Position numbers and translations under genes: made by a program. 64,000 bases of DNA, from assembly GCA_000745135.1 (NCBI GenBank), contig JQNH01000001.1:2768501-2832500 (forward strand), read 5' to 3'. The notes beneath the pieces are model-generated. The model saw only the letters and a program-made list of their open reading frames with translations. It was not told where the DNA came from and did not search any database. Positions 52,011 through 61,506 of this stretch are shown in pieces. Numbering within the stretch: the stretch's first letter is position 1; each line of letters starts with the position of its first letter. The stretch is from Rhizobiales bacterium YIM 77505. GTDB taxonomy: Bacteria; Pseudomonadota; Alphaproteobacteria; Rhizobiales; Beijerinckiaceae.

Positions 52011-54204
52011 AGGGGACGACGTTCGACGATTGATTGTACTCGGGAAGCTCGCCCGCAGTTTCGTCGGAGAGCCTTTCGAGCGGCCTCACAACAGTTTCTT
52101 CCCAAAGCCTCTCCATCACGCCTTCAAGCTTCTGGTGAAGCTCAGTCTGCGCATCGAACCATTCACGAATGAGCCGCTCAACGCGGACCTTGAATCCCGG
52201 CCCCGCTCCCCACTGCGCTGCGCACTTCGACCAGAGCGCCGCATCCGCCTCCAGCGGCCCCCGATAGACCTCCACGGTCGCTGTGCGCGCCGCTTCGGCA
52301 AACGCGCGACGCCAACCGGCGGCGCTGGTTTCGACTTGTTGGATAGTCTTCTGCGCAAGCGTCAGATCGCCATCCTGCTTGAGCGTGTCGAGCACGCCTT
52401 GTAGCTTCTCGAACCATGTTTTCGAGCGAAGGAGGGCGTCCTTTGCACCGCCTGCGCCGACCTGATGGCTGACGCTGAAATTGTAGTACTCGCCCTTCCG
52501 GCGGGTCATCGCCCAAACCGTTGAAGCGTAGCGAATGCCCGCCATCGTCTCGATCAGCTCCTGCGCGGGCTGCCGAACCCGCGGCGGCAGCGGAGCGTGA
52601 GCGCCTAGAAAGTGAGAAAGGCGATCGGCGACCGCCTGCACCGCCGCCGTGAAGGCTTGAGTCTCGTGATTGCGGACAACCTCATCGGCGGCAGCGCACT
52701 CGTCGAGCAGCCGGTCCTCGTACGACTTTCTCAATTGAACGATTTGCTCGATCAGCTGCTGGCGGACCTTCGCGGCGTCGTCCTTCTTTGCATTGAAGAA
52801 AAAGATTGGCACGCCATTAAGCGCGCCATCGCCGCTTGCGAGCGTACGAAGGATTTGATCGCGCTTCAGCTGATAACCGTCCTCATCATCGATCGGCGGC
52901 TCGCCGTCGTCCGTCTTGACCGCCAAGGCTTCGTCGTCGCGCGGCAGAGCCAGGACGGAGACCTTGCCCGCATCGACGCGGACGCCGTGGGCGTTCCGGA
53001 GGTGATCGAGCAGGAGCTGAACGGATGTACTTGGGGCCTGGTTGAAGGTGGAGCACAGCACGACGTGAGTCCGGGCATCCTTCAAGCGCGCGTCCAAGTC
53101 GGCGCGAACCACGATCTCATCCAAGCCCTTGGTGTCGACCACCGAGAGGGTAATGCCCGCCAGTTCGGAACCGAAGCCCGGGATCAGCAGGTCGATGGAA
53201 GCGGGCATCGGCACGTCGCCGACCCGCCCGTTGTTGATGTCGCGGAACAGCTTACGAAGCTGCTGCATCGCCGTCTTTGCTCCCGCGTCCTCGATCCAAA
53301 TTTCGCGGCGGGTGCGGCGCTCAAGGTCCATTCGTTCGATCACGCGCGCGCGGAACTCCTCCTCGGTCGCGCACTGCGCCGCGAGTTCGGCGGCCTGATC
53401 GCGCGACGTGGTTCGCCCCTGCGCATCGCGCTCGCGCTTGACGGTCAGCCCAGACATGTTCCGCAAGGCCCGCTGAACTTCCTCGCTGACGTTGACGCTG
53501 TCGTTCCTCTGACCGTCCGCCGCCACCCGGCGCAGCCAAGTCGCCGCGCAGAAGTCGGAGACGAGATTACGCATCTCCTCATCGGATTGCGCCTGCACGA
53601 CAATCCCGTATCCAGGCCCTCGCCTGATGTTGACTTCGCACAAGGTCGTGTGACCGCCACCGGTTTCGAGCACCACACGGTCTCGTAGGTCAGCCGTGGA
53701 AGAGCTCGGGTCCAAGAGACCATACAGAAAGCTGATCGCGGTCGATTTGCCGACGCCGACCTCGCCGATGAAGGCGATCTGGTGGGTCGTCTTGCCCAGA
53801 TACACGGCTGAAGCATGGATCGCCGCGCGCTGTCTCTCCAGCTGGCGCTTAAGCGGCCAAGGACGTTCTTCCTGATCAAGGAAGGCGGCAATCTGCTTGA
53901 GCTGCTCTTCTGCCAACTCGAGGATGTGGCGCTGAGGGTTCGTGAACTCAGGGCGCTCAACGTGCTCCCAGCTCTTATCTAGAAAGCGCCGGTATTCGCT
54001 CGCGCCCTTGGAGCCGAGCGCTTCCAGAGCCTCGATGACCCGACTTAGTTCTGCCGACCCGCTGGCCTCACCTTTCTCGATCCGAGAGATCCGGCTTTGA
54101 TCGACGCCAGCCTTCGCGGCGAGCTGGCTTTGTGTAACGCCGGCTTCGGCGCGGAATTGCGAAATGTCTTGGCCTATCGTCGCCGGAGCTTGAGCTGATT
54201 GCAT
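51988..54204 (-). CDS. HTH-fused P-loop GTPase (dynamin-like or related)
   Basis: A 738-residue protein. Residues about 10-65 are an Xre-type helix-turn-helix (ISQFRAEAGVTQSQLAAKAGVDQSRISRIEKGE in outline). A helical linker leads to a P-loop domain with Walker A FIGEVGVGKSTAISFL near 146 and a DxxG switch in VVDTKGLDEIV near 355. SVLALPRDDEA and PIFFFNAKKDD suggest beta strands of the Ras-like fold, but no clear NKxD is seen, so nucleotide preference is open. Residues 470-738 are long helices, as in dynamin-like or septin-related stalks. GGGAGG precedes ATG 54204. The promoter carries the palindrome CCATGTACATGG. Regulator and GTPase in one chain is unusual and suggests self-controlled expression of a stress or defence protein. 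Confidence 0.85.
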   Translation of the reverse strand: MQSAQAPATIGQDISQFRAEAGVTQSQLAAKAGVDQSRISRIEKGEASGSAELSRVIEALEALGSKGASEYRRFLDKSWEHVERPEFTNPQRHILELAEEQLKQIAAFLDQEERPWPLKRQLERQRAAIHASAVYLGKTTHQIAFIGEVGVGKSTAISFLYGLLDPSSSTADLRDRVVLETGGGHTTLCEVNIRRGPGYGIVVQAQSDEEMRNLVSDFCAATWLRRVAADGQRNDSVNVSEEVQRALRNMSGLTVKRERDAQGRTTSRDQAAELAAQCATEEEFRARVIERMDLERRTRREIWIEDAGAKTAMQQLRKLFRDINNGRVGDVPMPASIDLLIPGFGSELAGITLSVVDTKGLDEIVVRADLDARLKDARTHVVLCSTFNQAPSTSVQLLLDHLRNAHGVRVDAGKVSVLALPRDDEALAVKTDDGEPPIDDEDGYQLKRDQILRTLASGDGALNGVPIFFFNAKKDDAAKVRQQLIEQIVQLRKSYEDRLLDECAAADEVVRNHETQAFTAAVQAVADRLSHFLGAHAPLPPRVRQPAQELIETMAGIRYASTVWAMTRRKGEYYNFSVSHQVGAGGAKDALLRSKTWFEKLQGVLDTLKQDGDLTLAQKTIQQVETSAAGWRRAFAEAARTATVEVYRGPLEADAALWSKCAAQWGAGPGFKVRVERLIREWFDAQTELHQKLEGVMERLWEETVVRPLERLSDETAGELPEYNQSSNVVPFTRPVSA

Positions 54205-54240
54205 GCTGCCCTCCCAAGGCGCCACCCCGGCACCTCGTTT

Positions 54241-54252
54241 CCATGTACATGG
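54241..54252. promoter_or_regulatory. Palindrome CCATGTACATGG upstream of HTH-GTPase gene
   Basis: Perfect 12-bp palindrome 37 bp upstream of the HTH-GTPase start, next to an AT-rich stretch (CATAAATGTAATGTCATTCTTTCATAAATTTT in outline, 54261-54292) that stands out from its GC-rich surroundings. It is a reasonable operator for the gene's own HTH domain and a probable promoter. Confidence 0.45.
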
Positions 54253-54465
54253 TGGCTAGCATAAATGTAATGTCATTCTTTCATAAATTTTGGCGAAGCC
54301 CCGGGACGCTGCAGCGACACTACGTAGAACATCCCGCGCCGTTGCAGCACGAGCCTTCCCCCAGACCGGTTCGCACCTTGAGGTTCGCAGTGCGCAGGTT
54401 CGCACGAATGCGGTTCGCACCTCGCGTGCGGAGCCTTGTCCGAGCTGGTCGGCGGAGGCGGTGTG

Positions 54466-55191
54466 ATGGCCCTGCCACCCCGCCCCTTTGTGCCCCTGCC
54501 GGAGGTCGCCTCCTGCTGGAAGATCTCGGCGGAAGAGATCGTGAGCTGGTCCGTCGACCGCATGATCGACATCGCGATCATCCTACCCTTGGTCGAGACC
54601 TCGGCGGGGCTGAAGGCTTCTGGCTTCAGCCTGGTTGCCGGGGAAGATGTGTTCGGGCTCGTGCGCGAGTGCGGCGCCCGAGCTGATGCCGTCACCATCC
54701 GCCGCTTCCGCCGATCGCGCACAAGCGACTGGGAGATGATCGCCAGCCCTCTCGACGGCATTCCGGTGCGTGCTGAAGATCTCGGCGTTCTCAGCGCCGA
54801 GCTCGTGCGCGTCGGCCAGCTGTGGGACGTGTTGATCCCCCGGAGCGATCCGCCTGCCGGCCCCAAGCCTCACAAGCCGGGGCCGGGCGCCACCCCGAAG
54901 TACGATTGGGATCGGTTTGCGGGCGCGGTGGCGCTTCAGATCCACGAGCACGGAAAGCCCAAGAGCCGGCGAGAGCTCGCCCGCCTGATGCGAGAGTGGT
55001 TCTTGCGGGTTTATGGGTCAGCACCGGACGACCGCACGTTGGAGAAGCGCATCCAGGCGATGTGGGTCGAAATCAGCGCCTGTGATGACGAGCCGATCGT
55101 CTTTGACGCACGGGCGAATGCGAGAAACGGAGGCCAAGGCTCCTGCTCCGGGCCTCACGCTGGTCATGCCCGACAGGCGCCAGAGCGCTGA
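54466..55191 (+). CDS. Hypothetical island protein
   Basis: A 241-residue protein I cannot assign. The N-terminal part (PRPFVPLPEVASCWKISAEEIVSW in outline) looks like a small HTH/excisionase-type segment that reads 'column, row, select', and resembles uncharacterised proteins of proteobacterial islands. The middle has a proline/glycine linker (SDPPAGPKPHKPGPGATPKYDWD). The next 80 residues, with SRRELARLMREWFLRVYGSAPDDRTLEKRIQAMW, look like another helical DNA-binding unit. GGAGG precedes ATG 54466. Possibly a regulator of island genes. Confidence 0.7.
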   Translation: MALPPRPFVPLPEVASCWKISAEEIVSWSVDRMIDIAIILPLVETSAGLKASGFSLVAGEDVFGLVRECGARADAVTIRRFRRSRTSDWEMIASPLDGIPVRAEDLGVLSAELVRVGQLWDVLIPRSDPPAGPKPHKPGPGATPKYDWDRFAGAVALQIHEHGKPKSRRELARLMREWFLRVYGSAPDDRTLEKRIQAMWVEISACDDEPIVFDARANARNGGQGSCSGPHAGHARQAPER

Positions 55192-55237
55192 CGCCGCGCC
55201 GGGGCGCGGCGTCTCTCCAGGCGGTATCCGGATTGGA

Positions 55238-55984
55238 TCAGGCCGAGGGGTTTACGCGCGCTTCGATCGCGATCACCGCGAGGTCGCGGTAGCGGGCCAT
55301 GGCACGCGGGCTGGTCGAGACCGGGTTGATGGTCACCGCCTTCAGGCCCGTGGCATCACCGGCCTCGGCCATCGCGACCAGCTTGGCCAGTTTGGTCCGG
55401 AACCGGACATGCGTCGCGGCCGAGAAGTCGGGTGGGGTCGGCAACTCGCCCCGACGCGCGGCCTCCTCGATCGCGGCCTGTTTGCTCTTCGATGTGCCCG
55501 CCGTGTCCTTCGGCTGCGGCCTGCGACGCCCAGGCCCTGTCGCTGGCGTGGCGATGGGCGCGGCAGTCTTGGCCGGCTCGGGCGCGATCGCTTCCCAAGT
55601 GAAGCCACCCTCGACCTTGTGGGTGCGGAAATGCGTGCCCTCCTGGGCGTCTGCACCGAGCGCCTTGCGGGCGGCGCGCTGGGCGTTGAAGCGCTTGGCG
55701 AAGGTGGCAGGCACGCTGGTCTTGGTCACGGGGGTCTCCGTCGGCTGGTTGATGCTGGGATGGATGGTGTCGGCGACCGCGGTGCGCCCTTGCGCGTCGA
55801 TGGCGTAGACGAGGGCGGGCCGGCGGAAGCCGTCGGCCATCACCTGCGCCGCCCGGCGTGCCTCATCGCGGGTCTGGAAGCGGCGGGTGATCCGTCCGCC
55901 AGCCTGCATGAAGGCGGACCAAGAGGTCGCGTTGGCGACGATGCCGGCGTTGAAGTCGTCGGCGGGGTGGGGCTTGCGGGCCAT
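55238..55984 (-). CDS. Hypothetical protein, basic and alanine-rich
   Basis: A 248-residue protein starting MARKPHPADDFNAGIVAN. A compact N-terminal segment (TSWSAFMQAGGRITRRFQTRDEARRAA in outline) is followed by a second conserved-looking part (TKTSVPATFAKRFNAQRAARKALG), a low-complexity linker and a helical C-terminus. No motif recognised. It converges with the preceding hypothetical gene, 46 bp apart. The plus-strand open frame over the same region is arginine/glycine-rich and is a shadow. Confidence 0.65.
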   Translation of the reverse strand: MARKPHPADDFNAGIVANATSWSAFMQAGGRITRRFQTRDEARRAAQVMADGFRRPALVYAIDAQGRTAVADTIHPSINQPTETPVTKTSVPATFAKRFNAQRAARKALGADAQEGTHFRTHKVEGGFTWEAIAPEPAKTAAPIATPATGPGRRRPQPKDTAGTSKSKQAAIEEAARRGELPTPPDFSAATHVRFRTKLAKLVAMAEAGDATGLKAVTINPVSTSPRAMARYRDLAVIAIEARVNPSA

Positions 55985-56341
55985 GCGTCTTGCTCCGTGT
56001 GCTCGACGGAGCGGACTGACGCTCGACACAAGATCAGGAGCAACTGGAGAGAGCGGACCTGAGCCGTGCTACGTCGGCAAAGCGCGAATGCGGAGACAGC
56101 ATGGCGGTCCCTTTTTCTCCCCTCGACTGGGGCCGATCCGGAGGGTGGGTCGGAACCCTGGGGCGGCAAGTCGGGCGATGCACATGCGACACATCGGACG
56201 AGCCATGTCGAATCTGGCACCTATGACCCAGAGGAATCCCGACCTCCATGCGGTAATGTGCCCGCGGTTGAATCAGGACGGGCGCGAGCCATAAGCGGCC
56301 AAGAGAACGCCGGTTTATAGAGCGATCGGAGGTAAGAGGGC
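55985..56341. other. Promoter-containing gap before the methyltransferase operon
   Basis: 357 bp without a convincing gene. It must hold the promoters for the hypothetical gene to the left (minus) and the methyltransferase operon to the right (plus). GGAGGTAAGAGGG just before 56342 is the operon's ribosome site. No clear palindrome or promoter consensus found. Confidence 0.5.
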
Positions 56342-59300
56342 ATGTTTCTTGAGGAGTTTGCGCAGCGTCCCTTGTCGCAAGCCGCTCCTGGACTGACGCC
56401 TGAAGCGCTTTTCATCGGTCCCGGCGATTTGGCGCTCGAAGTCGCCGTTTATCGAGCCGCATCCCGCCCAACGGCTGGGATGCTGCAAGCGGCGTGGAAT
56501 GCGAGGCGCGGGGGCCGCGCGACACCTGTGCTGGTCGTTGCATTTTACCAGGATCGGGCCTGGCTCTGCGGCCCGACGGGCGAGACGCTGCCCATCCATG
56601 GCGACAAGGACCGGGGCGCGATCGAACGTCTTTGCGCCACTGCTTTGCGGCAGCCCGACCGACACGCCGCCTTGATCTTTCTCGCGCAGGCCCTGCCGTC
56701 ACTCGACACGCCGGTACCGGGCATTCGCAACGAGGGTCTCTTCGCGCTCCATGAGCTGACGAACGACGTGCCCCAGCAGCCAGTCTGGCGGGACTACGTG
56801 GCTCGCGCGCGGGGGGTGGTCGGAGCGGAGGGGCGCGAGCTCCTCAAGCGGCTTGGCTACACGATGGAGCGGCTCGATAACCTCACGCTGCTTCTGCGCG
56901 GGGGAGAGCGCCGGCTCGCCCTTGCCGTGCTGCTGGACCAGTCGGAAGTGCCAGAGGCCGGGACGCAGCGTTTCAACTCGCTGTCCCCCGTCTCCTACGC
57001 CCTCGCGAAGGCCGACGCCGAAAACCTCGACTGGGTGCTTGTGGCGCAGAGCGACCGGCTGCGGCTCTACCCGACCAAGGTCGGCGTGGGCGTCGGGAGA
57101 CGAGGCCGCACCGAGACCTATGTCGAGCTACAGACCTCAGTCTTGGCCGATCAGCATCTCGGCTACCTTCCGCTCCTGTTTTCCGCCGATTCGCTCAAGC
57201 CGGATGGCGCCGTCGCGAAGCTCCTCGAGGATTCGAAGCGCTTCGCCGCTTCGATCGCCGATCGCCTGCGGGAGCGCATTTACGACAGCGTGGTCCCCCT
57301 GCTCGCGCGAGGCGTGGTCCAGGCGCGCGGCCTGAAGAACCCGACGGCGGACGAACTCGCGCTCACCTATCGGATGGCGCTGACCGTCCTCTTCCGCCTG
57401 CTGTTCGTCGCTTACGCCGAAGATCGCGACCTCCTCCCCTTTCGCATGAGCGAGCCGTACCGGAACCGCTCCCTGAAGCGCAAAGCGCAGGAGCTGGCGG
57501 ATCACTTCCGGGCGCAGCGACCGATCACGCCCGGCACGAGCCACTGGGACGAGGTCACCCGAATCTGGACGGCAATCGAGAAAGGCGACACGGAGCTTTC
57601 CGTGCCGCCCTACAATGGCGGCCTGTTCACCAGCGACCCGGCTGTGTCCGCCGCGGGGGCGGAGCTCGCCCGCATCCGGCTGCCGAACGAGCTGTTCCAG
57701 CCTGCCTTGCGCGACCTTCTGCTGCTCGACCTAGAGCCGGTGGACTTCCGGTCCCTCGGCGTGCGCGAGTTCGGCACCATCTACGAGGGCCTGCTCGAAT
57801 CCGAGCTGTCCGTCGCCGAGCAGGATCTCGGATTGGACCCCAAGGGCTCCTATGTCCCGGCCAAGAACAAGGTCGCGGTGGTCGTCCCGAAAGGCGAGGT
57901 CTACCTCCACGACAAGTCCGGCGCGCGGAAGTCTTCGGGCAGCTATTTCACCAAGAGCTTCGCGGTCGAGCACCTACTCGACAAGGCGCTCGTCCCCGCG
58001 CTCGAGGACCACCTCGCGCGGCTGCGCGTGATGACGGATGCGGACGCGGCCGAGGCGTTCTTCGACTTCCGGGTGGCCGACATTGCCATGGGGTCCGGCC
58101 ACTTCCTCGTGGCCGCGGTGGACCGCATCGAGAAGGCGTTCAGCGATTATCTCGCCGACCCGCAGGCGCGGGGCGCCGCCGGGGTGCGGGCGGAGCTTGC
58201 CGCGCTGAAAGAGGCTGCCAAGGGGCAGCTCGGTGAGCTTGCCGACCAGATGGCCTTCGAGGACGGCCAGCTACTGCGGCGCCTGATCGCCCGGCGCTGC
58301 ATCTACGGGGTCGACCTCAACCCGCTCTCGGTCGAGCTGACGCGGCTGTCGATCTGGATTCACACCTTCGTGCCGGGCCTGCCGCTCTCCGTGCTCGATC
58401 ACAACCTCGTCGTCGGCAATGCGCTCATCGGCATCGGCTCGATCGACGAGATCCGTAAGCCGTTCGAGGAAGCCGGCACGAGCCTGTTCCCGGTCGATGC
58501 CGACAACCTCCTCGGCCAAGCGGCGCGGCCGTTGAAGCGGCTTGCGAATCTCGCCGACGCGACGCTCGCTGACGTGTCCAAAGCGCGTGACGCGATGGCC
58601 GAGGCGCGCGTGCTCGTCGGCGACACCAAGGCTCTTTGCGACATCATCACGGCGCAGCGGATCGACCCGACCGTTCAGTACCAGTTCGAGACCTGGGAGA
58701 AGGAGCGCACGAAGGTTCAGGCGCATCCCGCGCGCCACAAGGCCGCGAAAGTGCTCGCCGGCCTCTCGGCCTTCCATTTCCCCGTCGCTTTCCCGGAGGT
58801 TTTTCTGCGCAAGCGCTCCGGCTTCGACGTGCTCTTGGGCAATCCGCCGTGGCAGGAGGCGACCATCGAGGACCATGCCTTCTGGGCGCGGCACTTCCCC
58901 GGCCTGCGAGGATTGCGGCAGGTGGAGCTCGAACGAGAGCGCGAGCGCTTGCGCAAGGTGCGGCCGGACCTCGAAGCCGAGCTGGCGCGCGAGGTCGAAG
59001 AGGCCACCCGCATCCGCAAGGCCCTGACCTCGGGGGCCTACCCCGGGATGGGGACGGGCGACCCTGACTTCTACAAGGCGTTCGCCTGGCGATTCTGGAA
59101 CCTCGCGGTCGCTGCCGGGGGCCGCATCGGCGTGGTCCTGCCGCGCAGCGCTTTTGCCGCCAAAGGCTCGGAGCTGTTCCGGAAATCGATGTTCGCCGAG
59201 GCCGCGTCTGTCGATCTCACGATGGTGCTTAACAACAAGAAGTGGGTCTTCGACGAGGTTCATCCGCAGTACACGATTGGCCTTGCCGCCGTTAAGCGGG

Positions 59301-60337
59301 GCAAGCCGGAAGGCTCGTCCATCGCCCTGCGCGGTCCCTTCGCCGATCTGGAGGCGTTCCTGGCCGGGCATGGATCGACGGGCGCTCGCTTCGCCGCCGG
59401 TGAGGTGCTGGCCTGGAACGATACCGCCTCCCTGCCGCTCCTTCCGACCGAGCAGTCCATCGAGGTCTTCGCGCAGCTTCGCAAGGCGCCGCGGCTCGAC
59501 CTGAACGACGGCAAGAGCTGGCGCGCGCGGCCGGATCGTGAGTTGGACGCGACAAACCAACGAAACCTGATGACCTTTGTCGAGGAAAGGCCAAAGGGGT
59601 TCTGGCCCGTCTTCAAGGGCGAGTCCTTCGACATTTGGGAGCCGGATCGCGGTTCTGAGACCTATTACGCCTGGGCCGATCCGAAGCCGGCGCAGGACTG
59701 GCTTTACGCCAAGCGGATGCGCGCCGGGAACAGCGCCCGCGACGGGGCGCACGGCGAGTTTCCTCTTTCCTATCGCCAGAAGCGGGACACGCTCCCCTGC
59801 TTCAAGCCGCGGATCGCCTTCCGGGACGTGACGCGCGCAACCGATTCTCGCACGGTGCGTGCCGCCCTCGTGCCACCCAAGGTGTTCATCACCAACAAAG
59901 GTCCCTATCTCCTTTGGCCACGGGGCGATGAGAAGGATCAGGCCTTTCTTCTCGGCTGCCTTTCGACAATACCGCTCGATTGGTACGCTCGCCGATTTGT
60001 CGAAGTGAACCTGAACTACTTTATCTTCAACCCGTTGCCCATTCCTCGCCCGCCGTGCACCGACAAGCGCTGGTCCCGCGTCGTCGCGCTCGCCGGCCGT
60101 CTCGCCGCGCCGGACGAGCGCTTCGCCGATTGGGCCAAGGCCGTCGGCGTCGCGCACGGCCCGCTCGATCCCGCCGAGAAGCAGGACATGATCCATGAGC
60201 TCGATGCGGTCGTCGCGCGTCTCTACGGCCTAACCGAAGCGCAGCTCACCCACATCTTCGAGACCTTCCACGAAGGCTGGGATTACGAGCCGCGTCTCAA
60301 GGCCGTGCTGAAGCACTTCGGCAAGTGGAGCGCTTAA
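56342..60337 (+). CDS. Large Eco57I/class-1-type DNA adenine methyltransferase
   Basis: A 1,331-residue protein with a gamma-type amino-methyltransferase core: AdoMet motif I in DIAMGSGHFLVAAVDRI near 580 and catalytic NPPW (LLGNPPWQEA) near 833. Between them are RRCIYGVDLNPLSVELTRLSIW and the partner helix. The N-terminal 450 residues include HELTNDVPQQPVWRDYVA and a helical part with FRLLFVAYAEDRDLLPF, as in type IIG, PglX and DISARM DrmMI proteins; no sure PD-(D/E)xK nuclease motif is seen. The C-terminal 450 residues (FNPLPIPRP, target recognition) resemble TRD regions. It is the first gene of a four-gene overlapping operon, so a modification enzyme that marks self DNA is the likely role. 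Confidence 0.9.
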   Translation: MFLEEFAQRPLSQAAPGLTPEALFIGPGDLALEVAVYRAASRPTAGMLQAAWNARRGGRATPVLVVAFYQDRAWLCGPTGETLPIHGDKDRGAIERLCATALRQPDRHAALIFLAQALPSLDTPVPGIRNEGLFALHELTNDVPQQPVWRDYVARARGVVGAEGRELLKRLGYTMERLDNLTLLLRGGERRLALAVLLDQSEVPEAGTQRFNSLSPVSYALAKADAENLDWVLVAQSDRLRLYPTKVGVGVGRRGRTETYVELQTSVLADQHLGYLPLLFSADSLKPDGAVAKLLEDSKRFAASIADRLRERIYDSVVPLLARGVVQARGLKNPTADELALTYRMALTVLFRLLFVAYAEDRDLLPFRMSEPYRNRSLKRKAQELADHFRAQRPITPGTSHWDEVTRIWTAIEKGDTELSVPPYNGGLFTSDPAVSAAGAELARIRLPNELFQPALRDLLLLDLEPVDFRSLGVREFGTIYEGLLESELSVAEQDLGLDPKGSYVPAKNKVAVVVPKGEVYLHDKSGARKSSGSYFTKSFAVEHLLDKALVPALEDHLARLRVMTDADAAEAFFDFRVADIAMGSGHFLVAAVDRIEKAFSDYLADPQARGAAGVRAELAALKEAAKGQLGELADQMAFEDGQLLRRLIARRCIYGVDLNPLSVELTRLSIWIHTFVPGLPLSVLDHNLVVGNALIGIGSIDEIRKPFEEAGTSLFPVDADNLLGQAARPLKRLANLADATLADVSKARDAMAEARVLVGDTKALCDIITAQRIDPTVQYQFETWEKERTKVQAHPARHKAAKVLAGLSAFHFPVAFPEVFLRKRSGFDVLLGNPPWQEATIEDHAFWARHFPGLRGLRQVELERERERLRKVRPDLEAELAREVEEATRIRKALTSGAYPGMGTGDPDFYKAFAWRFWNLAVAAGGRIGVVLPRSAFAAKGSELFRKSMFAEAASVDLTMVLNNKKWVFDEVHPQYTIGLAAVKRGKPEGSSIALRGPFADLEAFLAGHGSTGARFAAGEVLAWNDTASLPLLPTEQSIEVFAQLRKAPRLDLNDGKSWRARPDRELDATNQRNLMTFVEERPKGFWPVFKGESFDIWEPDRGSETYYAWADPKPAQDWLYAKRMRAGNSARDGAHGEFPLSYRQKRDTLPCFKPRIAFRDVTRATDSRTVRAALVPPKVFITNKGPYLLWPRGDEKDQAFLLGCLSTIPLDWYARRFVEVNLNYFIFNPLPIPRPPCTDKRWSRVVALAGRLAAPDERFADWAKAVGVAHGPLDPAEKQDMIHELDAVVARLYGLTEAQLTHIFETFHEGWDYEPRLKAVLKHFGKWSA

Positions 60338-61506
60338 TGGCGCGGGCCGCGGCCTTACGCGTCGATGTCCGGCCGGCGATGTTGCGCTGGGCGCGCGAAC
60401 GTGCGCGGCTCACAATCAACGATCTCGCCGGCCGCTTCCCCAAGCTCGCCGCGTGGGAGGAGGAAGGGACCGAGGCGCAGCCGACGCTGAGGCAGCTCGA
60501 GGAGTTCGCGAAGGCCACGCATACGCCGATCGGCTATCTCTTCCTGCCCGAGCCGCCGGTCGAGCCTGTGCCGATCCCGGATTTCCGGACCCATGCCGGC
60601 CGCGCGATCGAACGGCCGAGCCCGGACCTGCTCGACACGATCTATCTCTGTCAGCAGCGTCAGGAATGGTATCGCGATTTTGTGCGTTCGAGCCGGGGCG
60701 AGCGGCTCACTTTCGTTGGCTCCGCGACCACCAACAGCGACGTCATCGAGACGGCCGCGGCGATGCGCGACGCGCTCGGATTCGATATCGCGGAGCGGCG
60801 CGACTGCCCCACATGGACCGAGGCGCTGCGCCGCTTCGTCGAGCGCGCCGACGCGATCGGCGTGCTCGTGATGATCAACGGGGTCGTGGGCTCCAACACC
60901 CACCGCAAGCTCGACCCCGACGAGTTCCGGGGCTTCGCGCTCGCCGACGGCCTCGCCCCCTTGGTCTTCATCAACGGCGCGGACACGAAGTCCGCCCAAA
61001 TGTTCACGCTGGCCCACGAGCTCGCCCACCTGTGGCTGGGGCAAAGCGCGCTCTCGAACGTCGAACCGGTCTCGGCGCCCGTCCAGACGGTCGAAAGCTG
61101 GTGCAACCGTGTCGCCGCCGAGCTGCTCGTTCCGCTCGCCGCCTTCCGCGACACTTATCGGCAAGGCGAGCCGCTCGGCGATGCGCTCGCGCGCCTTGCC
61201 CGCACCTTCAAGGTAAGCACGCTGGTCATTCTGCGCCGGATGCATGATGCGGGAGGCTTGAGCCGAGACGCGTTCTGGGCCGCCTACCACGAGGAGCTTC
61301 ATCGCTTGGAGCAGCTGCGCGGCAGCGGGGACGGTGGCGGTGATTTCTATCGCACGCTCAGCGCCCGGGTCGGCAAGCGCTTCGCCCGCGCGCTTGTGGT
61401 CAGCACCCTGGAGGGCCAGACGCTCCATCGCGATGCGTTCCGCCTGCTCGGCTTTACCAAGCATTCGACCTTTCAGGAGCTCGCGCACAATCTGGGGGTC
61501 GCTTGA
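60337..61506 (+). CDS. HTH and ImmA/IrrE-type zinc peptidase
   Basis: A 389-residue protein. The N-terminal 75 residues form an Xre-like HTH variant (RPAMLRWARERARLTINDLAGRFPKLAAWEEG in outline) and a PIGYLFLPEPP linker. The ImmA/IrrE domain has the zinc site FTLAHELAHLWLG near 226 and a third ligand region in WCNRVAAELLVPLAAF. ATG 60337 shares its first base with the methyltransferase stop (TAATG), with GGAG eight bases before it. Such HTH-peptidases (COG2856) act as regulators or antitoxins that are cleaved or cleave a repressor. The next gene is a PIN-like protein, matching a known antitoxin-toxin pairing. Confidence 0.9.
   Translation: MARAAALRVDVRPAMLRWARERARLTINDLAGRFPKLAAWEEEGTEAQPTLRQLEEFAKATHTPIGYLFLPEPPVEPVPIPDFRTHAGRAIERPSPDLLDTIYLCQQRQEWYRDFVRSSRGERLTFVGSATTNSDVIETAAAMRDALGFDIAERRDCPTWTEALRRFVERADAIGVLVMINGVVGSNTHRKLDPDEFRGFALADGLAPLVFINGADTKSAQMFTLAHELAHLWLGQSALSNVEPVSAPVQTVESWCNRVAAELLVPLAAFRDTYRQGEPLGDALARLARTFKVSTLVILRRMHDAGGLSRDAFWAAYHEELHRLEQLRGSGDGGGDFYRTLSARVGKRFARALVVSTLEGQTLHRDAFRLLGFTKHSTFQELAHNLGVA

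Noticed and set aside
54483..54507. A third copy of the int-hipBA direct repeat
   Set aside because: Only about 15 bases match and they encode the PRPFVPLP segment of a protein, so the likeness is probably chance.
58271..60196. 641-residue minus-strand open frame in the methyltransferase gene
   Set aside because: Antisense to the methyltransferase catalytic and target-recognition regions; no motif and shadow-like composition.
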